A DNA stretch of 64,000 bases from UBA6398 sp963660485 (GCA_963660485.1 CAVKYH010000004.1:1-64000); one strand, 5' to 3'; positions 15,843-25,378 are shown, counted from the stretch's first letter. The notes: a model not told the origin generated them from the sequence alone. Made by a program: numbers and translations.

Positions 15843-16415
15843 TTATTCCGCGCTTGTTTCCCTTTGCTTTTCTGCTGCGATTTCTTTTGAGAAGAATGAA
15901 AAGTTCACACTGCCGTAGGCACGATGATCGAAAAACCAGGGGTGGGACGAGAAGTCGTAGTTCTTTCCGTGTTCAAGCACAAACACTCCGTTGGGAGCGA
16001 GTATATCGGCTTCTGAAACCATTTGCGGAATTTCGGCAAGCTCTTTCAACTTATAGGGAGGGTCGGCAAAAATTATGTCATACTTTGCCGTGGCGCGCTT
16101 GATGAACCTTAGCGCATCGCCGCGCAGCAGCCGGCAGTTTTGCGCCCCGAGTTTTTTGAGCACCGCGCTTATGAATGCAAAATGTTCGCGGTCGAATTCC
16201 ACCGCTGTTACGCTTTTGCATTCGCGCGAAAGGAATTCTGCCGTAATGCTTCCCGTTCCCGAAAAAAGGTCGAGCACTTCTGCGTCTTCGATATCAATGT
16301 ATCCGCGAAGCACATTAAAGAGATTCTCCTTTGCAAAGTCGGTTGTGGGTCGCGCCTTGAATGTGCGCGGCACTTCAAAGTGTCTCCCCTTGTATATACC
16401 CGTTATTATTCTCAT
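15843..16415 (-). CDS. rsmD: 16S rRNA (guanine(966)-N(2))-methyltransferase RsmD
   Basis: A 190-residue RsmD-type methyltransferase. It begins MRIITGIYKGRHFEVP and has RPTTDFAKENLFNVL, as expected for the family. The SAM-binding motif is LDLFSGTGSITAEFLSR, followed by VEFDREH, and the catalytic DPPY tetrad is in IIFADPPYKL. It methylates G966 (E. coli numbering) of 16S rRNA during 30S assembly. It is the last gene of a minus-strand trio, starting 13 nt after the DUF3822 stop codon, and ends at a hairpin terminator. Confidence 0.95.
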   Translation of the reverse strand: MRIITGIYKGRHFEVPRTFKARPTTDFAKENLFNVLRGYIDIEDAEVLDLFSGTGSITAEFLSRECKSVTAVEFDREHFAFISAVLKKLGAQNCRLLRGDALRFIKRATAKYDIIFADPPYKLKELAEIPQMVSEADILAPNGVFVLEHGKNYDFSSHPWFFDHRAYGSVNFSFFSKEIAAEKQRETSAE

Positions 16416-16428
16416 AATGTTTTGCGTT

Positions 16429-17235
16429 TCAGTAAGGTTGTACCAGGAAAGCCATCATGTCATAGGGCACGTCTTCCGCATTGGCCAGCGGAATGTGCGC
16501 AAATGCCTTTTTCAAGTCCACACGATCGACCTTGACCAGAAAATCAGCCAGTCGCGCCGTCAAAGCTCCGTTGGTTTTTCCCTGTTCCACGACATGGAAT
16601 TCGTCTTCTTCGGCATTGAGTTGCAAAGTCTTCACCGCGAGCATCACGTAATACGCCGCATCTTCGATTCCGCGCGTTGCAAAACGGTTGCCAAGCAGTA
16701 ATCGTCCGTTGCGGAACGCGAATATGTCCAAAATATTCTCGTGGCTGTAAACATAAGTTACGCCGTTGCGTATTCCGCGTGCGGCTTCGGCAAAACGATT
16801 GGCCACCGCCGTTGTGGTAGACGAGAAATGCGCCGTCTGGAAATTGTCGTCAATCACCCGGCAAAAGGCTTCGCTCATGCCATATACGAGCGCCGCGCCA
16901 AGATTTCCCGCCACGTCGTAAAACACTCGGTCGTGCTGAGATTCATGAAAGCATTGGCGATAAATGTCTGCGGCTTCCTCTTCGTTGAAAAGCTCTATCG
17001 GCTTGAGCGAAAAGGGTACATTCAGGAGAATCTCGGCGCGCGAAAAGTTTTCCTGCGCCAACGGCAGCGAAGAAAGCGCTTCCTTTAAGTTTACATTAAG
17101 CGAAGCCGTGGGATTGACCTCATAGTTTTCCACCACAGGCGGTTTGCCCCCGAAAGGGTGGTAGACTGCAAAACTCAGAGTCCCCGTGCTAACGCGGAGA
17201 TAGAGTCGCTGCATTTTGTAGTTGGTTGTTGCCAC
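16429..17235 (-). CDS. DUF3822 family protein
   Basis: A 268-residue cytoplasmic protein that I recognise as DUF3822, a Bacteroidota family commonly found beside rsmD. It looks like a degenerate actin/FtsA-like fold: an N-terminal LYLRVSTGTLSFAVY block, a middle HFSSTTTAVANRFAE segment, and YVYSHENILDIFAFRNGRLLLGNRF. No catalytic residues stand out. It is placed between a secreted toroid protein (12 nt upstream) and rsmD (13 nt downstream). The function is unknown. Confidence 0.85.
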   Translation of the reverse strand: MATTNYKMQRLYLRVSTGTLSFAVYHPFGGKPPVVENYEVNPTASLNVNLKEALSSLPLAQENFSRAEILLNVPFSLKPIELFNEEEAADIYRQCFHESQHDRVFYDVAGNLGAALVYGMSEAFCRVIDDNFQTAHFSSTTTAVANRFAEAARGIRNGVTYVYSHENILDIFAFRNGRLLLGNRFATRGIEDAAYYVMLAVKTLQLNAEEDEFHVVEQGKTNGALTARLADFLVKVDRVDLKKAFAHIPLANAEDVPYDMMAFLVQPY

Positions 17236-17247
17236 GGCTCGCTGCGA

Positions 17248-19272
17248 TTATTTCTTGGAATTGAAGAATGCGCTCACTCTGTCCTCGCTCAACAGCGTCC
17301 AGAGAGAGGCAACCGTCCAGCCGGGAGCAAAGATATCGTTGTAGAAACCCTTTCCGTTGCGGCCGTAGTCCCATGTGGTATGCTGTACAACCTCGGGATA
17401 ATATCCTGCCTTGCCTACGCCGCAAAGATTGTCGTCAGTAGGCATGAGCTGAAGCATTGAAGTGTGGATTACATCGGCCATTTTTGCAAATCGCGGCTCG
17501 TCTGTATTTGCGCTGAGCCATTTCAAAATGGTGGCAAACTCAAAGATGTAAACGTCGATATGGTTGTTTTCAACCGAAACGTTACCCCAACCGCGCGATT
17601 TGAAGTTAAGGTCGTGCAACATCTCACCTTCTGCAAACGGAACGTCCCATGTGTAATACCATGACGCGCAGAAATAAGCTGCCTTCTTACACAATTCGAT
17701 ATATTTCGCACGCTCTGCGCCTTTGGTTATGAAAGAAATGTAATAGAGTGCGTCGCAGGCGTAGAAAGATGCCTCCTTGTCTTCGCAGTTAGCGTCGAGA
17801 GTGGAAGAGAAATAGTCGGATTTTGAAATAATGTTCTTGTCGAGATAATCGATAGTCTTTCTTGCCGATTCAAGATAGGATTTGTTTTTGAAATACTTGT
17901 ATCCCATTGCGAGGGCAAGCGTTGCGCACGGCGTGCTGCCGCCCGAAGCGTCAACGTCCTCGGATTTTGAATTGAACTTGCGCGAGAAAGAACCGTCGGG
18001 CTTCTGCATCTTTACAAAATTGTCGAGCAATGTTTTCATTCTTGCCTCCCATTTTGCGTGTTTGCGCCCGTGTTGTTTTTCGTATTGCAGGTAATAGAAA
18101 ATTGCCATTGCGCCTTCGCTCTGACGACGTATGCTGAAAACGTCGGGTTCGTTGTTGCTGTTGAGATCAAGTTGCTCGCGGAAATAACCGGTGGGCGTGA
18201 AGCCGTTTTCAAGATAGGAATCGATGATGCTGTTGCCTATCTTGACGAGGTCGGAACGGTTGTTTTTCTCGCCATATTCGAGGGAATTGAAAGCGTTGAG
18301 CACAGTGCGTCCGATAAAGCCCACTTCTGCCCACGCAGGTGATTCGCAAGTTGCAACAACCATGCCGCCGGCCGAGAGATATTTCAAGGGGTATTTGTCT
18401 ACATAGGCTTCCTTGAAATAGTTGGTCATTATTTCCTTTGCTTTCTCGTCGGTGTATTTCTGTTGTACGGGCGCGGGATTTTCAGAGTCGAAGGAATATT
18501 TCCAAGTTCCTGCCACGAAATCGGAATAATCGGTGTATTTCGCATTGCGTACGCTCCAAGTCAAAGTTTCACTCTCTCCTTTTTGCAATTTCTCAAATGT
18601 CCAAACGGGCGGAATGAGAGTAAGTTTGCGTATGTAGCGTTTGGGTGCTTCCATATACGGGAAACCGAACATCAGCGCGGGCACCTTGAAATCGTTGTCG
18701 TTGTTGAAGCCGGTGTAGCCTATGGTGGATTTTCCCGAGAGTACGAGGTCGCCCGATTCTCCTTGTATCATGCAGTCGGTGCCTTGGGCGGGGTTGTGTC
18801 GCAATACCACGAGGCTGTTGCCGTTCTCGGTATTGAAAATTCCGGTAAGCGGTGTGCTCAAACGGTCTTCCCTCACGAGCCAACTTTTTGAGGTTTTGAA
18901 CGAAGGTGCTTCCTTAGGCGAGCGTAAGTTCTTGTGATACCAGAATCCCGGCATATAATATAGGCAGCCGTCGGCGGAACCTTCAAAAGGCCATGTGTAT
19001 TCCACGCGGAAATATGCCGTTTGTTTTGCGGTTACTTTCACGGTAACGATTGATTCGTCGCCGTTTTTAGCCACTTTGCTCTCCACTGTGAACGGAGCAT
19101 CGCCGTTGCTTGTGAATTTCCCGCTGTTCACGTCGAAAGCGGAGTGCTTAACCTTCTGGTTTCCGGGGGTATAGTAGGATACTTGTCCCACGGGGGAATT
19201 ACCCTGTGCATTTACGCCTGTGAGACATGTGCACAAGGCGAGCGCGATTAAAGTTAGTTTTCCTAATTTCAT
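17248..19272 (-). CDS. secreted protein with an alpha/alpha-toroid (six-hairpin-like) domain
   Basis: A 674-residue exported protein with a clear signal peptide (residues 1-22, ending in VNAQ). Residues 25-250 look like a beta-rich domain (TAYFRVEYTWPFEG, GDLVLSGKST). Residues 290-660 read like an alpha/alpha barrel, as seen in six-hairpin glycosidases and lyases: EGAMAIFYYLQYEKQHGRKHAKWE, FVKMQKPDGSFSRKF, GGSTPCATLALAMGYKYF and ENNHIDVYIFEFATILKWLS. The PDGSF motif and aromatic-rich turns support carbohydrate binding. I cannot assign a CAZy family or catalytic residues. Its stop lies 12 nt before DUF3822, so it may share a transcript with rsmD. Confidence 0.75.
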   Translation of the reverse strand: MKLGKLTLIALALCTCLTGVNAQGNSPVGQVSYYTPGNQKVKHSAFDVNSGKFTSNGDAPFTVESKVAKNGDESIVTVKVTAKQTAYFRVEYTWPFEGSADGCLYYMPGFWYHKNLRSPKEAPSFKTSKSWLVREDRLSTPLTGIFNTENGNSLVVLRHNPAQGTDCMIQGESGDLVLSGKSTIGYTGFNNDNDFKVPALMFGFPYMEAPKRYIRKLTLIPPVWTFEKLQKGESETLTWSVRNAKYTDYSDFVAGTWKYSFDSENPAPVQQKYTDEKAKEIMTNYFKEAYVDKYPLKYLSAGGMVVATCESPAWAEVGFIGRTVLNAFNSLEYGEKNNRSDLVKIGNSIIDSYLENGFTPTGYFREQLDLNSNNEPDVFSIRRQSEGAMAIFYYLQYEKQHGRKHAKWEARMKTLLDNFVKMQKPDGSFSRKFNSKSEDVDASGGSTPCATLALAMGYKYFKNKSYLESARKTIDYLDKNIISKSDYFSSTLDANCEDKEASFYACDALYYISFITKGAERAKYIELCKKAAYFCASWYYTWDVPFAEGEMLHDLNFKSRGWGNVSVENNHIDVYIFEFATILKWLSANTDEPRFAKMADVIHTSMLQLMPTDDNLCGVGKAGYYPEVVQHTTWDYGRNGKGFYNDIFAPGWTVASLWTLLSEDRVSAFFNSKK

Positions 19273-19339
19273 ATATCTGTTTGATTTGTTCTTTCTTTCT
19301 GCATGCAGTGTTTGCCTTTGTGTAAAAGGAGTTTCCCTG

Positions 19340-19347
19340 CAAAGTTA
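19340..19347 (-). promoter_or_regulatory. -7 box for the toroid protein/DUF3822/rsmD unit
   Basis: TAACTTTG on the minus strand, 67 nt upstream of the ATG. It lies back to back with the plus-strand box at 19361-19368, separated by 13 bp, so the two upstream elements must overlap. Confidence 0.65.
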
Positions 19348-19360
19348 TGAAAAAAATGCG

Positions 19361-19368
19361 TACCTTTG
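19361..19368 (+). promoter_or_regulatory. -7 box for the small lipoprotein/thioredoxin unit
   Basis: TACCTTTG followed by CG, 32 nt upstream of the ATG at 19401. It is divergent from the box at 19340-19347. Confidence 0.65.
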
Positions 19369-19400
19369 CGATGTGATAGGTAAATAGAGAATTAAAAACG

Positions 19401-19769
19401 ATGATTAGAAAAACTACAACACATGCCTTATTGCTTATACTCACTCTCGCATTCACGTTTTCCTCTTGCGACAAAGACGCATGGTTTGCCGAAGAACGGC
19501 TGGTGGGTGTTTGGCACACACGCGACGATTACGGAAGTTCATACACGCAGGTGAAATTCTATGAAGACGGCAAAGGAATGATTGCCACGTATGATTACGG
19601 GCACATGTCGGATTATTCTTATTTTGATTGGGAGGCAAACCGCCACTATATCTATTTTGATTTTTACGACCGCCTTTCCGAAACCTGGGAGATTGAATTT
19701 GACGGACGCAATGCCTTTCGCCTTTATTTCAACGACGGGAGCTACACGTATTTTGTGCGGGACTATTGA
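19401..19769 (+). CDS. small lipoprotein, lipocalin-like
   Basis: A 122-residue lipoprotein. The signal ends in FSSC with acylation at Cys23. The mature part opens with RLVGVWHT and continues with alternating beta strands rich in Tyr and Asp (YTQVKFYEDGKGMIATY, HYIYFDFYD, FRLYFNDGSYTYFVRDY). This resembles the small lipocalin-like proteins common in Bacteroidales. No ligand can be named. Thioredoxin begins 60 nt later on the same strand and may be co-transcribed. Confidence 0.8.
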   Translation: MIRKTTTHALLLILTLAFTFSSCDKDAWFAEERLVGVWHTRDDYGSSYTQVKFYEDGKGMIATYDYGHMSDYSYFDWEANRHYIYFDFYDRLSETWEIEFDGRNAFRLYFNDGSYTYFVRDY

Positions 19770-19829
19770 CCCGTTGCCTGTTTCAGACTTTTTGAAATCA
19801 ATTAAAAATAAACCAACAACCCTACGAAT

Positions 19830-20144
19830 ATGGAAATAGAAATAACAGACAAAAATTTCGACCAGTATCTCAATGGCGACAAGCCGCTTATGGTTGATTT
19901 CTATGCAGAATGGTGCGGCCCTTGCCGCCACATCATGCCTTTTGTGGAGCAGATTGCCGAAACTTATGCCGACACTGCCGTTGTGGGACGCTGCAATGTG
20001 GACGACAACCAGGAGATTACGCAGCGCTTCGGCATTATGTCGATACCGGCTGTGCTTTACTTCAAGGGTGGAAACCTTGTTGACACAATTGTTGGCGGAG
20101 TTCCCAAACAGCAACTCGAAGATGCGCTGAAAAAGATACTGTGA
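19830..20144 (+). CDS. trxA: thioredoxin
   Basis: A 104-residue classical thioredoxin with AEWCGPC (active-site Cys29 and Cys32), a buried Asp in MVDFYAEW and the cis-proline loop SIPAVLYF. There is no signal peptide, so it is a cytoplasmic disulfide reductase. The length is standard. A strong hairpin terminator follows 23 nt after the stop. Confidence 0.93.
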   Translation: MEIEITDKNFDQYLNGDKPLMVDFYAEWCGPCRHIMPFVEQIAETYADTAVVGRCNVDDNQEITQRFGIMSIPAVLYFKGGNLVDTIVGGVPKQQLEDALKKIL

Positions 20145-20167
20145 TAATTTAGCGCAAAGCCATAGAG

Positions 20168-20200
20168 AAACTCCGGCAAAGCAGACCTTTGCCGGAGTTT
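20168..20200 (+). terminator. intrinsic terminator after thioredoxin
   Basis: Perfect 14-bp arms (20168-20181 and 20187-20200) around a 5-nt loop, followed by a T-rich tail. Confidence 0.92.
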
Positions 20201-20323
20201 TTGTTTTTGTATAGTCGAAAGTGCTTTTATGATGCTTTATGGCTCTTGTTGTCAGATTGTTATGGCTTATACTGATAACTTGGGCGCATCTTTTTTATAA
20301 GGCAAGCCGATATGTAAAAAACT

Positions 20324-20430
20324 ACAAGGCATCTCGTGAAAAACTCCGGGCCACCAAATTTAAATTCCGACGCATCTAATTTAAATTAGGTCTGACCTCG
20401 TAAAAAGCTATGTCAGACCCCGTATTTTCA
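20324..20430. repeat. 21-nt ladder repeat, locus 6
   Basis: Words ACAAGGCATCT, CCGGGCCACCA, CCGACGCATCT, AGGTCTGACCT and ATGTCAGACCC, with spacers CGTGAAAAACT (11 nt), AATTTAAATT (twice), CGTAAAAAGCT (11 nt) and CGTATTTTCA. The right end stops 4 nt before the dnaE stop codon. It lies between convergent trxA and dnaE. Confidence 0.92.
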
Positions 20431-20434
20431 ACGC

Positions 20435-23400
20435 TCAATCTGCCGAAATCAATTCGTAGTTTCTGAAAGCCTTGCTCTGTTTCAGAAAGTCCACCAAATG
20501 GCGGTCGATGTTCACTTTCCTGGCAATGGATTTCACACGTACGTTCCTGAATTTTCCTGGCTCGGTAAACGACAGTTGTATGTTGGTCTTGCCCGGATTG
20601 TTCTCGATTAGAGTGAGAAATTCGTCAACTTCCATTTCGTCGAGGTTCTCCACATTCACCGCTACAACAATTTCGGAAATGCCCGAAGTCTTTATCTCGG
20701 CGAGAAACTCCACTCTTGTTACCACCACATCGAGCAACTCGGGATTGTATCGCCTTGGCTCCACTTGCGCATGCACCATAATCGCGCAGCCTTCCTTGAA
20801 GAAATTCTGCCATTGCGCCCATTTGTTTCCGAACAAGGCAATTTCGCCGTCGCCGTTGAAGTCTTCGATTTTTACAATGCCGTAGGGGTTGCCCTTTTTG
20901 CTGAATCCTGTGCGCACTCCCGTTACCATTCCCGCGAGCACGAGACGTTTTCCCGTTAGTTCGGCCGGATTTTTCAATTGCGAGAAACTTGTGTTGCACA
21001 GTTTCTCCATAATAACCACATAAGGGTCGAGCGGGTGTCCCGAAAGATAGATACCCACAAGTTCTCGCTCCCTTTCAAGCCGGGTGATGTTGCTCCACGT
21101 TTCCACGTTGGCAGGAATCGCCGGCCTGGGAATCTCCATTCCGCCCACATCGTCAAAGAGAGAATTTGCAGTGTTGGCTTTCTCTTGCTGCACACTCGTT
21201 CCGTATCTCATCAGAACCTCGAGAAAACTGTTGCGGTCGGAGTAGGGGGCGAGATAAGCCTCGCGGCTTATTCCGAAACAGTCGAGCGCACCGCTCACGG
21301 CAAGGCATTCCATCGCTTTGCGGTTTACCGCGCTAAGATTGATGCGTTCCATAAAATCATAAACGTCCTTGTAAGCGCCGTTCTCCTTTCTCTCGTCCAC
21401 GATAGCCTTTGCCGCCGCTCCGCCCATGCCTTTAATCGCCGAAAGACCAAACCTGATTTCGCCTTTCTTGTTCACACCGAATTCTATGTAGCTCTCATTC
21501 ACGTCGGGACCAAGCGTGGAAATTTTCATTTTCTGACATTCTTCCATCAGCTTGGTGATTTCCGTTATGTCGCTGAACCTTCGTGTCATCAATGCCGCCA
21601 TATATTCCGACGGGTAGTTGGCTTTCATGTAAGCCGTCTGATATGCTACCCAAGAATAACACGTGGCGTGGGATTTATTAAAGGCGTAAGATGCAAACTT
21701 CTCCCAGTCGCCCCAAATTTTCTCCAATATCTTTACGTCATGACCGTTTGCCGCTCCTTGGTTAAGGAACTTCGGCCTCATTTCGTCGACTATCTTTTTC
21801 TGTTTCTTGCCCATCGCTTTTCGCAAGGCATCACTTTCGCCTCGCGTGAAGCCAGCAAGTTGGCGCGAAAGAAGCATCACCTGCTCCTGATATACCGTGA
21901 TGCCGTAAGTATCCTTGAGATATTTTTCCATGCAAGGTATATCGTATGTAATAAGCTCGGGATTTTTTTTGCGCTTAATGAAGTCGGGAATATAATCCAT
22001 GGGCCCGGGACGATAGAGGGCGTTCATGGCAATAAGATCCTCGAACACGGTGGGATGAAGTTCGCGCAAATATTTCTGCATACCCGGCGATTCAAACTGG
22101 AATGTGCCTATCGTTTGTCCTTTCTGGTAAAGCTCGTAGGTTTTCTCGTTGTCAATAGGAATTTTGTCGAGATCCACTACGTCTCCCGTGGTTTGTTTTA
22201 CCACTTTGCAGGCTTCCTTTAGCTCCGACAACGTTTTCAGTCCCAAAAAGTCCATCTTGATGAGTCCCGTAGATTCGATAACGTGTCCGTCATATTGGGT
22301 TACGGCGGTTTTTACTCCGGGGAAATCAGGATCGTCTGCCGTGCAAACCGGCACCCAGTCGCTAATGGGATTACGGCATATGATGAAGCCGCAAGCATGT
22401 ATGCCGGTGCCGCGAATTGTTCCCTCGAGCATTTTGGCATATTTGATGGTGTTGCGTTTTTTCTCGTCTTGCGACACCTCGGCTTGCTGAAGTTCCGGCG
22501 AGCATTTGATGGCGTTCACAAGATTCGTCTTCATTTTTTCGGGAAGTCGGTCGGGGATTGCCTTGCATAGGGCGTTGGCTTCCTGAAGCGGCAGTTTTTC
22601 CACTCTTGCCACGTCTTTGATTGAATTTTTCGTGGCCATGGTGGCATAGGTTATGATATGGGCGCAATTTTCGTGCCCATATTTGTCCATTACCCAGCGC
22701 AAAACTTTTCCGCGTCCGTCGTCGTCGAAATCGGTATCGATATCGGGGAGATTTACACGGTCGGGATTCAAAAAACGTTCGAACAGCAAATCATATTTGA
22801 GCGGGTCTATTTTTGTTATTCCCAAACAATATGCCACCACGGAGCCTGCTGCGGAGCCACGTCCCGGACCTACGATTACGCCGAGCTCTTTTCGGGCGGC
22901 GTTGATGAAGTCTTGCACAATCAAGAAGTAACCTGGGAAACCCATTGTCTTCATCACGTGGAGTTCAAAGTTGATATGTTCCACCACATTCTCGGGAAGA
23001 GGGTCGCCGTAACGCTCCTTGGCGCCGTCGTATGCGAGTTTGGCAAGATAGTCTGCCTCGAATTTTATGCGGTATATCTTGTCGTATCCCCCAAGTCGCT
23101 CTATTACTTTATCGGCCTGCTCTTTGGGCATAGGATTGTTGCCGTTTTCGTCGCTTGTGAACTCTTTGTAGAGTTGTTCTTCGGTGAATTTCGCGCGCCA
23201 TTGCTCTTCGGTTCCGAATTCTTCGGGAATGGGGAAAAAAGGCATGATAGGGCCGTGGTTTATATTGTAGACGTCTACTTTGTCGCAGATTTCGCAAGTG
23301 TTTGAAAGGGCTTCGGGCACATCGTCGAAGATTTCGTTCATTTCCTCGCGCGTCTTAAACCATTCTTGTTTGCTGTAGCGCATTCTCGAAGGGTCGTCGA

Positions 23401-24235
23401 GGTCTTTTCCTGTGGCAAGACACAGAAGGTGGTCGTGGGCTTCGGCCGTTTCCTTGTTTTCAAAGTGGCAGTCGTTGGTGCAGATAAGTTTTATCCCGTA
23501 TTCTTTCGCCAGTTTTATGATTTCGCTGTTGGCACGTTGCTGAAGGGGAAAAGTCTCTCGGTTGGCAATCAGCGAAGGGTCTTTCACTTCGTGGCGTTGT
23601 AGCTCGAGATAGTAATCTTCTCCGAAAACGCGTTTATACCATTCTATTGCTTCGCGCGCTCCTGCGATATCGCCTTTGAGTATCTTGGCGGGAACTTCTC
23701 CGGCTATGCAGGCTGAGGAAACGATAAGGTCTTCGTGGAATTTTTCAAGGTCTTCGCGGTCGGTGCGGGGCTTGTAGTAAAGTCCGTCGACCCATGAGCG
23801 CGAAACGAGCTTTATAAGATTTTTGTATCCGTTGAAGTTTTTTGCCAACACTATCAGGTGGTATCCCGATTTGTCGCCGTCGTCTTTCGATTTGTCTTCC
23901 TTGTGGCGGTGTGCCACATACATCTCGCAGCCGTAGATGGGCTTGAAGGCTGCAATGCGGCGCTGCTTTTCCATTTCCTTCCCGATTTCGGCCTTGCGTT
24001 CCTCGTTGGCGCTACCAAGTTCTGCCTCCAATTCTGCAAGTGCTTTCTTTGCTTTTCCTTTCAGTCCCCCTACGTAGTCGGCGAGCTCCTTTACGCCCAT
24101 CATGTTCCCGTGGTCTGTAATCGCCATGCCGCGCATTCCATTGGCTATAGCCTTGTCTACGATGTATGGAATCTTTGATTGTCCGTCGAGCAAGGAATAT
24201 TGGGTGTGAACGTGTAGATGTACAAAGTCTTGCAT
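20435..24235 (-). CDS. dnaE: DNA polymerase III subunit alpha
   Basis: A 1266-residue replicative polymerase of the DnaE1 type. It starts with a PHP domain (HLHVHTQYSLLDG at 6-18, ITDHGNMMG). The palm acidic triad is in GPGRGSAAGS (457-466) and PDIDTDF (497-503). An OB-fold follows near residues 1080-1160 (LVLAGMVTGVRTGFSKKGNPYG). Residues 57-95 are a Lys/Glu/Ala-rich helical insertion in the PHP region. It is the catalytic subunit of chromosomal replication. It forms its own transcription unit with a -7 box 36 nt upstream. Confidence 0.98.
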   Translation of the reverse strand: MQDFVHLHVHTQYSLLDGQSKIPYIVDKAIANGMRGMAITDHGNMMGVKELADYVGGLKGKAKKALAELEAELGSANEERKAEIGKEMEKQRRIAAFKPIYGCEMYVAHRHKEDKSKDDGDKSGYHLIVLAKNFNGYKNLIKLVSRSWVDGLYYKPRTDREDLEKFHEDLIVSSACIAGEVPAKILKGDIAGAREAIEWYKRVFGEDYYLELQRHEVKDPSLIANRETFPLQQRANSEIIKLAKEYGIKLICTNDCHFENKETAEAHDHLLCLATGKDLDDPSRMRYSKQEWFKTREEMNEIFDDVPEALSNTCEICDKVDVYNINHGPIMPFFPIPEEFGTEEQWRAKFTEEQLYKEFTSDENGNNPMPKEQADKVIERLGGYDKIYRIKFEADYLAKLAYDGAKERYGDPLPENVVEHINFELHVMKTMGFPGYFLIVQDFINAARKELGVIVGPGRGSAAGSVVAYCLGITKIDPLKYDLLFERFLNPDRVNLPDIDTDFDDDGRGKVLRWVMDKYGHENCAHIITYATMATKNSIKDVARVEKLPLQEANALCKAIPDRLPEKMKTNLVNAIKCSPELQQAEVSQDEKKRNTIKYAKMLEGTIRGTGIHACGFIICRNPISDWVPVCTADDPDFPGVKTAVTQYDGHVIESTGLIKMDFLGLKTLSELKEACKVVKQTTGDVVDLDKIPIDNEKTYELYQKGQTIGTFQFESPGMQKYLRELHPTVFEDLIAMNALYRPGPMDYIPDFIKRKKNPELITYDIPCMEKYLKDTYGITVYQEQVMLLSRQLAGFTRGESDALRKAMGKKQKKIVDEMRPKFLNQGAANGHDVKILEKIWGDWEKFASYAFNKSHATCYSWVAYQTAYMKANYPSEYMAALMTRRFSDITEITKLMEECQKMKISTLGPDVNESYIEFGVNKKGEIRFGLSAIKGMGGAAAKAIVDERKENGAYKDVYDFMERINLSAVNRKAMECLAVSGALDCFGISREAYLAPYSDRNSFLEVLMRYGTSVQQEKANTANSLFDDVGGMEIPRPAIPANVETWSNITRLERERELVGIYLSGHPLDPYVVIMEKLCNTSFSQLKNPAELTGKRLVLAGMVTGVRTGFSKKGNPYGIVKIEDFNGDGEIALFGNKWAQWQNFFKEGCAIMVHAQVEPRRYNPELLDVVVTRVEFLAEIKTSGISEIVVAVNVENLDEMEVDEFLTLIENNPGKTNIQLSFTEPGKFRNVRVKSIARKVNIDRHLVDFLKQSKAFRNYELISAD

Positions 24236-24271
24236 GTCTTGAAAAATGAAATCGGTGGGTTAATAGTCTTA

Positions 24272-24279
24272 CAAAATTA
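24272..24279 (-). promoter_or_regulatory. -7 box for dnaE
   Basis: TAATTTTG on the minus strand, 36 nt upstream of the dnaE ATG. Confidence 0.6.
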
Positions 24280-24484
24280 AGATATTTGCCCCACACACGA
24301 GGCGAAAAACCCAACTAATTCCATCTCCTCCGGGCTAACTCGCTGATAGCAAAGCAAAGATTTTTTGTTGCCCAAAAGCAGTGCCTTTCTGTATATATGT
24401 AGGGGTGTTTTTTAGTATTATAATAGGGCGCGGTAAAGTGTTGATTATAAGCTGTGAAAACGATAAGCGTTTTTGAAAAATACG

Positions 24485-24568
24485 AGGTCAGACCTAATTT
24501 AAATTAGATGCGTCGGAATTTAAATTTGGTGGCCCGGAGTTTTCACGAGATGCCTTGTAGTTTTTTCG
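24485..24568. repeat. 21-nt ladder repeat, locus 7
   Basis: Words AGGTCAGACCT, AGATGCGTCGG, TGGTGGCCCGG and AGATGCCTTGT at exact 21-nt pitch, with spacers AATTTAAATT (twice), AGTTTTCACG and AGTTTTTTCG. It sits in the 489-nt gap between divergent dnaE and the 207-residue ORF. The remaining sequence (24300-24470) shows no ORF, tRNA or clear hairpin. Confidence 0.92.
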
Positions 24569-24689
24569 CTATACTGATGAGGATTTTTTTCAAGGCATAG
24601 GATTATATTTTTGAAAGCCGTGGAGAATTTGGCATGAAGTTTGTAAAATAAAATAGTTGGGCAAGATAAAACAACTTGTAGAAAAAGAG

Positions 24690-24697
24690 TAAATTTG
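24690..24697 (+). promoter_or_regulatory. -7 box for the 207-residue ORF
   Basis: TAAATTTG followed by TAGG, a TAnnTTTG match, 27 nt upstream of the ATG at 24725. Confidence 0.6.
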
Positions 24698-24724
24698 TAG
24701 GACTTTTATATTAAAGATAGAGGA

Positions 24725-25348
24725 ATGAAGCCAACCGATTACGTATATATAGTTATTGTAGCCGCTGCAGTGTTGTATTACACCTATGGATTTTTCAAGA
24801 AGAAAATGAAAAAGAAAAATGAAAACAAGAACAATGCTCCTGTTGTTTCAACAATACCCAACGGCAAGGCAAATCCGCAAATCTCAAACGCAGAAACAGA
24901 GGACGACTATATGAACGGAACGAGAGATGCTCTGCTCGAAATTTTGCTGAAAATGAACTGCGATCCGCGTGTTTCGGAAGATCCTGCCGACAATTGCATA
25001 GGCTTTGTATTCCAAGGCGAGAATTTCCTCGTGAGTGCCACCAACGATGCCGCGTTTGTGCATTTCTACGATTTGGGGTGGGAGTGCGTTGAAATGAGCA
25101 ACATCGACGAATTGTCGAGATACCGCAAGGCGGTGAACAATGTGAATATCAATATGCCGGTTACGCTATATTACACCTACGACACCGAAGATACGAAACA
25201 ACTCACGGTGCATTCGTCGATGAGTGTCCTGATGCTGAAAAACATGCCACGCCTGCAAGATTATTTTGTGAGCATCTTGGGGCTATTCTTCTCCGCCCAC
25301 AGAGAATTTGCAAAGGAACTCGACACTTTGAGAAGCAAGAACGAATAG
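24725..25348 (+). CDS. membrane-anchored protein of unknown function
   Basis: A 207-residue protein. Residues 6-24 form a single transmembrane segment (YVYIVIVAAAVLYYTYGFF), followed at once by a Lys-rich stop-transfer stretch, so the C-terminal domain should be cytoplasmic. Residues 60-200 form a compact alpha/beta domain (DALLEILLKMNCDP, IGFVFQGENFLVSATNDAAFVHFYDLGW, SVLMLKNMPRLQDYFVSIL). It recalls the YbjN/type III chaperone-like fold, but this is only an impression of secondary structure. It is a single-gene unit, convergent with trmD. I do not recognise a named family. Confidence 0.7.
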   Translation: MKPTDYVYIVIVAAAVLYYTYGFFKKKMKKKNENKNNAPVVSTIPNGKANPQISNAETEDDYMNGTRDALLEILLKMNCDPRVSEDPADNCIGFVFQGENFLVSATNDAAFVHFYDLGWECVEMSNIDELSRYRKAVNNVNINMPVTLYYTYDTEDTKQLTVHSSMSVLMLKNMPRLQDYFVSILGLFFSAHREFAKELDTLRSKNE

Positions 25349-25378
25349 CCGCCTTGGGACATGGCGCATACAAAAACG

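Noticed and set aside
24236..24724. tRNA or structured RNA gene in the gap upstream of dnaE
   Set aside because: No cloverleaf arms, T-loop motif or long stable hairpin could be found by eye.
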